Assembly: GCA_028532915.1 (NCBI GenBank)
Contig: JAQQAI010000054.1
Span: 1 to 64,000 of the forward strand
Source: Sphaerochaetaceae bacterium
Lineage (GTDB): Bacteria > Spirochaetota > Spirochaetia > Sphaerochaetales > Sphaerochaetaceae
Direction of reading: 5' to 3'
Length of the DNA stretch: 64,000 bases
The translations under genes were made by a program, and so were the position numbers. Below, one piece after another: positions 7,698 through 15,654 of this stretch (within the stretch, counting starts at the first letter, position 1; each line of letters opens with the position of its first letter). Below the pieces are notes generated by a model. That model was given only the letters and a program-made list of their open reading frames with translations. It ran no database searches and was not told the DNA's origin.

Positions 7698-10600
7698 ATG
7701 AATAGTAACGAACCGCACAAGACAGCTCAGCCAGTATTCAGCATCGGCCGATTCAGTGTGACAAAGCCCGTACTGGTGAATATCCTGATGATCACGATCC
7801 TTGCTCTCGGAGGTTTCTCTCTGATGAGACTCCCTCAGGAGCAGTTTGCCGAGGTCCCGTTCTACTGGGTCAACGTGATCGTTCCCTATCCCGGAGCGAG
7901 TGCGGCAGATATCGAATCGTCGGTGACGATTCCTGTCGAGAACGCCTTCACGGGAATCAGCAAGCTCAAGGCGATCTCATCGACCACCAGCGAAGGGCTC
8001 TCTGTGGTGAGAGTCGAATTCGATGACGGCATTTCAAACGAGGAGTTTCTGACCCTCTATCAGGATGCCCAGACCCGTTTCAGTCAGGTGGAACTCCCTG
8101 AAGGTACGCTCGACCCTGTCCTTGATGATTTTTCCTCTGCGGATTTTCTTCCCGTGATCGAGGTGGTAGTCAGCGGAAACATTCCATATGATCAGCTTCA
8201 GGATACGGCTACAAGTCTCCGAGACCAGCTGCTGCGGGTTCAGGATGTCGCCGATGTCGATATCATAGGATTGCCGGAACGACAGATCCTTGTGAATCTC
8301 GACCCTGTGAAGACAGCCTCTCTGGGTCTGTCGATCGCTGAAGTGACCAGAGCCATCCAGGAGGAGAACAGCACGATCTCCGGAGGAACTCTGAACACGG
8401 GATCCAGAGAATACCTTCTCAGGACGATCGGCTCGATCTCGACTGTCGATGATATATCTGATGTGATCGTCCGCCGTTCTTCAAGCGGAAACGGAGTTGT
8501 GAGAGTCAACGATATCGCCGAAGTCATCGACGGATTTGATGACGATTCGTCAGTTTCCCGGTTCAACGGGGAAACTTCAGTGTCACTGAGGATCACGAAA
8601 GTTCCCAGAGGAAGCAGTGTTGCGGTGGTCACCGGGACGAAGGAGATCGTCGAAGAAGCTCAGAAGAACTTCAATGCCGGAGCGAAAATCACACTTTTCA
8701 ACGACTCGACGGTGCAGATAGCCTCTTCACTGTCTGTTCTCACTACCAATGCGCTGCTTGGGCTCGTCATCCTCGTGATCGTGCTGTGGCTTTTCATCGG
8801 GCTTCGAAATGCTCTGATGACTGCTCTGGGAATTCCCGTCGCCTTCGCTCTTACATTTCTCGTTCTCGATCTCAGCGGCGAGACGATCAATACGAATACG
8901 CTGTTCGGACTTGTCCTCGTTCTCGGTCTCATCGTCGACCACGCAATCGTCGTCATAGAGAATTCCTACCGGTTGCGCCTGAGCGGCTATGACAGACATC
9001 AGAGTGCGATAATGGGGACCGACCAGGTCGTTTGGCCCGTCATCGCTGCCACGGGAACGACTGTCGCGGCATTCTTGCCGCTGATGATCATTCCCGGGAC
9101 GATCGGAAAGTTTCTTCGGGTGATCCCTCTGACTGTTACGATAGCTCTGCTCGCCAGTACAGCCGAATCGCTGATCATTCTTCCAAGTCACTTCGCCGAG
9201 TGGGGCAGAAAGAGAGAAGCAAAGAGGAAAGAGAAAAAGAAAGAAGCCGGACAATGGTTCACTCCGATTCAAAACAGATACGGAAAGATCCTTTCCGGAT
9301 TCTACAGATTCAAAAAGAGTACTCTGCTTCTTGCAGTCCTGATCACTGTCGGTTCGTTCTCTCTTATTTCCACATTGAATACCGATCTCTTCTCTGCTGA
9401 AGATTTCAGTTACTTCACCATCGATATCACGACCCCTGCAGGAAGTTCCATCGATACTACCGATACTGTCGTCAGGCAGTTCGAGGAAGTTCTGCTTTCC
9501 AAACTCGGTCAGGGTGAGATCGTCTCCATAAGCAGCAGTGTAGGCACCTCCTCTTCGAGTACCGGTTCTTCCGCATCCAACACCGCCGAGATAACGGTTG
9601 ATCTGTACGAGATGGATGAGGGGAGGACCCGGAGTATCGATGAGATCATCGAAGAGATCAAACAGGAAACCTATTATATCGCAGGAGCCGAGCAGGTCTT
9701 CTTCCGGAAGGCCCAGAACGGGCCTCCTTCTTCCCAGCCGCTGGGATACCGCCTCAGCGGAGATGATTATGATGGTCTCATAGAAGCATCGAAGGACATC
9801 ATGGGTTTTCTTGGCACGATCGATACAGTGAATACGATTGAAAGCGATTATCAGAAAGGTTCTCCAGAACTGAGGATCTATCTCAACGAAGAAAGAGCTA
9901 GTGCTCTTGGACTGAACGTATCGACAATCGGTTCGTTCATCCGTTCCCGCTTCGAAGGAGTCGAAGCAGGTATCTTTTTCGAAAACAACAAAGAGATCCC
10001 GATCGTCGTCCGGATCGACTACGACCGGCAGGCTAAATATGCAGATCTGGAGCAGTCGATGATTCCGACTTCCGACGGAAGACTCGTACCTTTCAGTTCC
10101 GTGGCAAGAATCGAACTGGGTTCCTCGTTCGGATCCATCAAACGCGTTGACGGCAAACGGGAGATCCAGGTTTCTGCCGATATAGAGGAAGGTGTGGAGA
10201 CCAGCACGATCGATCAGGCTGTAAGCGAATACTGGGAAAACAACCTGAAGGACGACTATGAAGGGATATCCTTCTCTGCAGGGGGCGATTTTGCAGAATT
10301 CTCGTCCCTCCTCCTTGATATCCTGAGGGTGTTCCTTCTCGGTATATTCCTTATCTATCTCATCCTGGGAGCACAGTTCAACAGCTACTCACAGCCTCTT
10401 CTCATTCTGCTTTCCATACCTTTCGCATTCGTCGGTGTGATTCTCTTTCTCTTCTTTTCGGGGACTCCGTTTTCGACAACTGTCATCTATGCCGGTGTCG
10501 CCCTGGCCGGGATCGCCGTAAACGATGCGATCGTCCTCATCAGCTTCATAAACGAGCTGGTTGCGGAAGGGAAAAGAGTGAAAGATGCTGTCGTAGAGGC

Positions 10601-10829
10601 TGCCAAGAAGCGAATCAGGCCGATACTGCTCACTTCATTGACGACTATCGGTGGATTGTTGCCCACAGCTGTCGGTATCGGCGGCACCTCCGTAGTATGG
10701 GGTCCCATGGCAAGTACCATCATGTTCGGACTTATCTTCAGCACACTCAGTGCACTGTTTGTCATACCTCTACTTTACGGACTGCTGTATGACAGAAAAT
10801 CAAAAGATCCGCAAGGGAGTACAGTATGA
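7698..10829 (+). CDS. RND-family multidrug efflux pump (AcrB/MexB-like)
   Basis: This is a proton-driven inner-membrane RND transporter of about 1043 aa. Two homologous halves each hold one transmembrane segment, a large periplasmic porter/docking loop (YPGASAADIESSVTIPVE) and then a TM bundle. In TM4 the usual VDD is VDH (LGLIVDHAIVVIEN), keeping only the first of the two proton-relay Asp. In TM10 the position of the AcrB lysine is Asn (GIAVNDAIVL). Both changes occur in non-proteobacterial RND pumps but would alter the relay. AGGAGG at 7687-7692 fits the ATG at 7698 better than the adjacent ATG at 7695. The stop overlaps the next start by 4 bp (ATGA). Drug, dye or lipid efflux is inferred from family only. 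Confidence 0.93.
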   Translation: MNSNEPHKTAQPVFSIGRFSVTKPVLVNILMITILALGGFSLMRLPQEQFAEVPFYWVNVIVPYPGASAADIESSVTIPVENAFTGISKLKAISSTTSEGLSVVRVEFDDGISNEEFLTLYQDAQTRFSQVELPEGTLDPVLDDFSSADFLPVIEVVVSGNIPYDQLQDTATSLRDQLLRVQDVADVDIIGLPERQILVNLDPVKTASLGLSIAEVTRAIQEENSTISGGTLNTGSREYLLRTIGSISTVDDISDVIVRRSSSGNGVVRVNDIAEVIDGFDDDSSVSRFNGETSVSLRITKVPRGSSVAVVTGTKEIVEEAQKNFNAGAKITLFNDSTVQIASSLSVLTTNALLGLVILVIVLWLFIGLRNALMTALGIPVAFALTFLVLDLSGETINTNTLFGLVLVLGLIVDHAIVVIENSYRLRLSGYDRHQSAIMGTDQVVWPVIAATGTTVAAFLPLMIIPGTIGKFLRVIPLTVTIALLASTAESLIILPSHFAEWGRKREAKRKEKKKEAGQWFTPIQNRYGKILSGFYRFKKSTLLLAVLITVGSFSLISTLNTDLFSAEDFSYFTIDITTPAGSSIDTTDTVVRQFEEVLLSKLGQGEIVSISSSVGTSSSSTGSSASNTAEITVDLYEMDEGRTRSIDEIIEEIKQETYYIAGAEQVFFRKAQNGPPSSQPLGYRLSGDDYDGLIEASKDIMGFLGTIDTVNTIESDYQKGSPELRIYLNEERASALGLNVSTIGSFIRSRFEGVEAGIFFENNKEIPIVVRIDYDRQAKYADLEQSMIPTSDGRLVPFSSVARIELGSSFGSIKRVDGKREIQVSADIEEGVETSTIDQAVSEYWENNLKDDYEGISFSAGGDFAEFSSLLLDILRVFLLGIFLIYLILGAQFNSYSQPLLILLSIPFAFVGVILFLFFSGTPFSTTVIYAGVALAGIAVNDAIVLISFINELVAEGKRVKDAVVEAAKKRIRPILLTSLTTIGGLLPTAVGIGGTSVVWGPMASTIMFGLIFSTLSALFVIPLLYGLLYDRKSKDPQGSTV

Positions 10830-12439
10830 AAAGAGAACGAAGATCCTTACTGCATATCATCATCACATCAGTTCTAATCGTGGGAACGGCATCCCTCTCA
10901 GGTGCTGTCACACCGTCCCTCTATCCCGATGTGAACGATCTTGAGGTCATCTCCTCTTCGAATATGAGTATGCTGGATACAGATTCTCTCGAACAGTTCC
11001 TGTTATCCTGGGCTCCCGGCGAAAGCCGGCAGTTCAGTGATCTCAGAAATGAAGTCGTGACGAATTCTACGGCACTGGAGAGTCTCAGATCATTATCAAA
11101 GATCCAGGATGCACAATATGAGCAGACGAAGAGGGAAGGATATCCGAAATTCTCATTCGTGACCTCTCCATCTTCTCCTCTGTACGGCTATTCGGACTAT
11201 ACGACCGATGTCTACGGTGTTAGATATTCATCGCTTACTCATACGGTTTCGCTGGCAGCGGCTGTGTCGCAGCAGCTTCCTACAGCAGGATCATTAGACC
11301 TTTCTCTTTCGAACATCACCACCTATACATCGGATGATGGAGGCTCCTCGTGGACCTGGGAGCAATCTCCGTCGGCCACGCTCTCATTAAGTCAGCCGCT
11401 GTTCGTGAACGGTAAGATCCTCGATTCCGCTCTGGCATCGAAGGCTCTGAAATTGAGTGAACTGCTCAAAGAAGATGCCGATACCACTCTTGAAGATTCC
11501 ATCGGTTCCTCTTCCCGCAGAGCTGTCGCTCTGGTCCATACCTATCTTAATCTGAAAGAGAGCCGCTGGCTGCTTCATAAAGAGGCACTTCTGAGTGAGA
11601 AATCGCTGGAGAACGAAAAAGAGAATGCCATGAAAGGCCTTATCAGTGACAATGACCTTGTTCAACAGAAGAATCGGCACCGGCAGCTTCTTATCCAGCT
11701 CGAGACGATCGATAATGAGATAAACGCCATAGAGGATTCTCTTCGAAGTTCAGGTCTCTCTTCTCCTTTCGTCCCACCGGTTATAGATATTGATGATATC
11801 ACCTACGTCTCATCATTCAATGCAGATGGCCTTGTGGACAATGAAAATTATCTGCAGATAGCCCTTACCAACGACCAGGATTATCAGAAGGCATTACGGA
11901 ACCTTGAGGTTGCCCGTATCGAGAACGAACTCGGACAGGTCGCAGATGCACCGCTTCTGCAGCTTTCACTGAACTATTCTCCCTATTATTCTCCCTCTTC
12001 GGGGAATACACTCGAACAGTCTTTCTCCTCTCTGTTTTCCTCCTCCACCGAACACAATGTGAGCTTTTCAGTCTCTTTCACAGCTGCCGATTTCTCCCGT
12101 TCCCTCTCGAAGACGAGCAGCGAAATCGCACAGCAGCAGCTGCTTCAGGCGCAGATAGAGCTCCAGAATGCCTATGATAAGGTGAAAGAGAAGCTGCGAG
12201 ATCTCCAGTCGAGGATCAACACTGCATTGGATACGCTGATGGTCAATCAGGCAGAATACGAACTCGCCGATGAGAATGTCGAGATAGAACAACTGAAAGC
12301 TTCAGTAGGCCTCAGCGATGAACAGAAGATAGAGCGGGCCTCGATCGAAAGGTACCAAAGCGCCTTTGCTCTGATCGCCTCTGTCAGAACGATCTATGAA
12401 TTGAAACTCGAGCTCGAAAGTCTCATCCTGATTCTCTGA
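10826..12439 (+). CDS. TolC-like outer-membrane efflux protein
   Basis: This 537-aa outer-membrane factor completes the tripartite pump. A signal peptide (about 30 residues, ending near SLSGAVTPS) is followed by a repeated helical/coiled-coil architecture. The two TolC halves are recognisable from alpha-helical stretches (residues about 75-110, 230-305, 355-385 and 430-520) and beta segments such as FSVSFTAADFSRSLSKTSSE. The C-terminal half ends in long helices (EIAQQQLLQAQIELQNAYDK). Its ATG overlaps the pump stop codon, so translation is coupled. A GC-rich hairpin follows 8 bp after the stop. Confidence 0.9.
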   Translation: MKRERRSLLHIIITSVLIVGTASLSGAVTPSLYPDVNDLEVISSSNMSMLDTDSLEQFLLSWAPGESRQFSDLRNEVVTNSTALESLRSLSKIQDAQYEQTKREGYPKFSFVTSPSSPLYGYSDYTTDVYGVRYSSLTHTVSLAAAVSQQLPTAGSLDLSLSNITTYTSDDGGSSWTWEQSPSATLSLSQPLFVNGKILDSALASKALKLSELLKEDADTTLEDSIGSSSRRAVALVHTYLNLKESRWLLHKEALLSEKSLENEKENAMKGLISDNDLVQQKNRHRQLLIQLETIDNEINAIEDSLRSSGLSSPFVPPVIDIDDITYVSSFNADGLVDNENYLQIALTNDQDYQKALRNLEVARIENELGQVADAPLLQLSLNYSPYYSPSSGNTLEQSFSSLFSSSTEHNVSFSVSFTAADFSRSLSKTSSEIAQQQLLQAQIELQNAYDKVKEKLRDLQSRINTALDTLMVNQAEYELADENVEIEQLKASVGLSDEQKIERASIERYQSAFALIASVRTIYELKLELESLILIL

Positions 12440-12447
12440 TCAGTCAG

Positions 12448-12466
12448 CCGGTGATCCGTTCACCGG
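12448..12466 (+). terminator. Hairpin after the RND operon
   Basis: CCGGTGA and TCACCGG form a perfect 7-bp stem around a 5-nt loop, followed by AGGGCTTTCT. The T tract is poor, so this is a weak intrinsic terminator at best, but its place directly after the last pump gene supports the role. Confidence 0.6.
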
Positions 12467-12586
12467 AGGGCTTTCTAGATATCAAAGATCAAACCTGGAA
12501 AATGTTTAAAACGGCCTCGTTTTTCCTTCCACATTTCTGAAGATATAGTATAGTTATACTGCCGGCAGATAAAGGAGGATCCCTTC

Positions 12587-13408
12587 ATGTCAGAACAGGC
12601 GATCGTTGCCATTGACAGTTCTCTTGATCTCTCAAAGGTTCTTTTCTCCATAAAAACCCTCCGTCAGCTGAATATACACTCGCTCATTCTTCTCTATCTT
12701 CCCAGGTACCAGCGTCTCACAATAGATATCTTTCCTTATATTGCACAGATGGAACAAAAGAGACTCGATGATCTGAAAATGTCTCTCATCACCGCGAACT
12801 TCAAAGTGAAAGAATATCTCATCTTCGATTCCCTGCTCACAAAGGCTGTCAGAGTGGCTGAAAGTACCCGTGTTTCCACGATCGTGACTTTCGCTGATCA
12901 TCCTAAACCGGAAAGAATCTCTCTCAGTCCTATTGTTTTGAACCACAGGCCGCTGCAGCTGCTCATACTGCCTCTCAAAGAGGGTGATGAGGTCAATGAT
13001 GTATCCCGGCATCTTCTTTATCTGACCGATTCATCACTTTCAGTTCGAAGTGCGTTCTCCCGTCTGCTTCTGCTGGTAAGTTCCGTCCCGTTCCATAGCG
13101 CCACGATCATGTCGGTATATGACGAAAAGCTGGTGGGAGACCGCGAGGTTCTGGAAAGACAGAAGCTGGAATCGATGGCGAATCATCTCAAATCGGTTGG
13201 AGTCCATACGGTAGATACCTGCTTGCGGTGCAGCACTTTTTCACAATGTTCATTCACTTTGCCAGGCAGTCGGGATATCTCTTTCGCGATCGTCCCGTTC
13301 GAAACCGCACTTCACCTTTTCGGTGGAAAGATCCTCGGTAAATCAAGAATCTCGGTCGGACAGTTCACAGTTCCGCTTCTCCTTCTAAACGGTGACAAAC
13401 AGGTCTGA
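12587..13408 (+). CDS. Tandem universal-stress-protein-like protein
   Basis: This 273-aa soluble protein looks like two Usp (UspA) folds in tandem. The first begins AIVAIDSSLDLSKVLFSIKTLRQL and contains RVAESTRVSTIVTFADHP, the place where Usp proteins have their DLIVMGxHG segment. The second begins LLYLTDSSLSVRSAFSRLLLL and ends VGQFTVPLLLL, like the terminal strand of Usp. A clear ATP loop (GxxGxxxxS) is absent, so nucleotide binding is doubtful. AAAGGAGG precedes the start. The gene stands alone, 77 bp before the sucrose-phosphate synthase start, and may be co-transcribed with it, which would suit an osmotic-stress role (inference). Confidence 0.65.
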   Translation: MSEQAIVAIDSSLDLSKVLFSIKTLRQLNIHSLILLYLPRYQRLTIDIFPYIAQMEQKRLDDLKMSLITANFKVKEYLIFDSLLTKAVRVAESTRVSTIVTFADHPKPERISLSPIVLNHRPLQLLILPLKEGDEVNDVSRHLLYLTDSSLSVRSAFSRLLLLVSSVPFHSATIMSVYDEKLVGDREVLERQKLESMANHLKSVGVHTVDTCLRCSTFSQCSFTLPGSRDISFAIVPFETALHLFGGKILGKSRISVGQFTVPLLLLNGDKQV

Positions 13409-13485
13409 ACAACGAAGAAAAAAGGGTAATTTGACACTTGCGGCGTATTATGCCATGCTTAAATATAGGTAAAAAGAGGTTTTAT

Positions 13486-15654
13486 ATGTATATAGCAATG
13501 ATCAATATTCACGGGCTTTTAAGAGGTGAGAACATCGAAATGGGGAGGGATGCGGACACCGGAGGTCAGACGAGATATGTCGTCGACCTTGCCAGGGAAC
13601 TGAGCACCCGTGATGACCTTCAGGTCGATATTTTCACAAGAAAGATCTCGGACAGGAAGGTGAGCCCCGATTATAACAGGGCAGTGGAGCCCATCAGCGA
13701 CAGCGTCAAGATCGTCCGGCTTCCCTGCGGCGGAAAGAAGTATATCCGAAAGGAGAAACTGTGGCCTTTTCTCGATGAATATGTTGATTATCTGATCGAA
13801 TATTTCGTGAAACAGAAAAGAGTCCCGGATGTGATTCACGGACATTACGCAGATGGAGGGTATATCGCCAGCGAGATCGCATCCTACTTTCATATCCCTC
13901 TGATCTTCACAGGGCATTCTCTCGGACGGAACAAACTCGATTATCTGAGATCGTACGATATGAGCGATGAGAAGATAGAGGAGTATTACAATATCTCAAA
14001 AAGGATTGCTCAGGAGGAGAGGACGATCGCGAATGCCGATATGGTCATAACGAGTACCAACTACGAACGAGAAGAGCTGTACAGCAGCTACGAACACAGA
14101 GATCTTGATCGTTTCTTCGTAATCCCTCCCGGGTTGGAACTCGATAAGTTCTTTCCCTATTACCACTATGAGATTTCCAGCAGTACGATCCCGGAGGATC
14201 AGAAGATGGCACAGTACTCGATGCTCAGCGAGATCAACCGGTTTTTGACCAATGCGGACAAACCGATCATCATGGCCCTGTGCCGTCCCGAGGCGCGAAA
14301 GAATATCGATACCCTCATAGAGCTGTATGGAAAGAGCAAGGAGCTTCAGGCGATCGCCAACCTGGCGATCTTCGCAGGTATCCGTGATGATATCAACACG
14401 ATGGAGGAGGGGGAGAAGCAGGTCCTGACCGACATGCTCCTCCTTATGGACAGGTATGACCTGTACGGAAAGATGGCGATTCCCAAGCATCACAATCCGG
14501 AACGGGATGTACCCGAACTCTACAGGATCGTAGCGCTGAAACAGGGTGTTTTCGTCTCTGCAGCCGCACTAGAGAATTTCGGACTCACCTTCATCGAAGC
14601 ATCTGCCGTCGGGCTTCCGTTCATCGGTACAGACAAAGGCGGAGTTCAGGATATCAGGAAGAACTGCGACTGCGGACTGCTTGTCGATATAGAGAAACCG
14701 AAACAGATAAGTGATGCCATCATGAAGATTCTCACCGATAAACAGCTGTGGTCGACTCTGTCGGAGCATGGTGTCGAACGCATCAGAGAAGTCTACAACT
14801 GGAAATCTCATACAGACCTGTATCTGTCTCATGTCGCGAGGGTGATAGAACAACAGAACAGCAAGGGAGAAGAGAACCGGTACGAAATGAGCATGGGCAG
14901 AAGGATGAACAAGATATCTCACCTTCTCATCTGCGATATAGACAACACGATCACCGGAGACGAAGAAGGAATCAAAGAACTGCGTGAACTGATACGAAGC
15001 CGTTCCAAAGATCTCGGATTCGGTGTGGCCACCGGTCGGTCTGTGGAATCTGCAGTGAATATCCTTACTTCCTTGTCCTTTCCGATGCCTGATGTGCTCA
15101 TAACGAGCGTCGGTTCGGAAATCTATTACGGCAAAGGAAGAATACAGGATAAAGGATGGGCACAGTACATCAGAAGGCGGTGGTACCCCGAAAAGATCAA
15201 GAACATTGTCGGTGAATTCGAACAGCTTGTTCTGCAGGATGGTGACGGAAGTCAGAGGCCTTTCAAGATAAGCTATGACATCGTCGGCTGCAACGACCCT
15301 GAAAGGCTGAAACAGGAGGTCTCAGACCGGCTCACCGCCGTGAAATGTCCTCATCACGTGATTATCTCTCACGGAACCTTCTTCGATATCCTTCCCTACA
15401 GAGCCGATAAAGGAGCTGCCGTGAAATATATCTCGTGGAAGTGGAATATCGAACCCAAGTCGATCATCACAGCCGGAGATTCGGGAAACGACGCAGATAT
15501 GCTCTCCAACCCGTTCAAGGGGATCGTCGTGGGAAACCATGAAGAATCGTTGGATGCTCTCAGACGGAAACGACACATCTATTTTGCCAAAGATCATCAT
15601 GCCTTCGGGATCATTGAGGGGCTTAAGAAGCATTCAGTCATACCAGACGATTGA
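13486..15654 (+). CDS. Bidomain sucrose-phosphate synthase with C-terminal sucrose-phosphatase-like HAD domain
   Basis: This 722-aa protein has an N-terminal GT4 glycosyltransferase region (residues 1-480) typical of sucrose-phosphate synthase. It contains DADTGGQTRYVVDLARELS, HGHYADGGYIASEIA, TGHSLGRNK and the E-x7-E motif ENFGLTFIEA. A C-terminal HAD region (from about 490) carries DIDNTITG (nucleophile motif) and AGDSGNDADML (metal motif), so sucrose-6-phosphate may be made and dephosphorylated by the same chain. Sucrose is a known compatible solute. The start at 13486 has AAAGAGG 7 nt upstream and begins MYIAMINIHGL, where conservation starts; a longer frame to 13438 is unlikely. Its 3' end overlaps the aconitase gene by 17 bp on the other strand. 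Confidence 0.9.
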   Translation: MYIAMINIHGLLRGENIEMGRDADTGGQTRYVVDLARELSTRDDLQVDIFTRKISDRKVSPDYNRAVEPISDSVKIVRLPCGGKKYIRKEKLWPFLDEYVDYLIEYFVKQKRVPDVIHGHYADGGYIASEIASYFHIPLIFTGHSLGRNKLDYLRSYDMSDEKIEEYYNISKRIAQEERTIANADMVITSTNYEREELYSSYEHRDLDRFFVIPPGLELDKFFPYYHYEISSSTIPEDQKMAQYSMLSEINRFLTNADKPIIMALCRPEARKNIDTLIELYGKSKELQAIANLAIFAGIRDDINTMEEGEKQVLTDMLLLMDRYDLYGKMAIPKHHNPERDVPELYRIVALKQGVFVSAAALENFGLTFIEASAVGLPFIGTDKGGVQDIRKNCDCGLLVDIEKPKQISDAIMKILTDKQLWSTLSEHGVERIREVYNWKSHTDLYLSHVARVIEQQNSKGEENRYEMSMGRRMNKISHLLICDIDNTITGDEEGIKELRELIRSRSKDLGFGVATGRSVESAVNILTSLSFPMPDVLITSVGSEIYYGKGRIQDKGWAQYIRRRWYPEKIKNIVGEFEQLVLQDGDGSQRPFKISYDIVGCNDPERLKQEVSDRLTAVKCPHHVIISHGTFFDILPYRADKGAAVKYISWKWNIEPKSIITAGDSGNDADMLSNPFKGIVVGNHEESLDALRRKRHIYFAKDHHAFGIIEGLKKHSVIPDD

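Noticed and set aside
6570-12439. Heavy-metal (CusA-type) rather than drug-type RND
   Set aside because: The pump lacks the Met-rich or CzcA-type signature residues that I would expect; it fits the HAE1/AcrB-like class, although the substrate is unknown.
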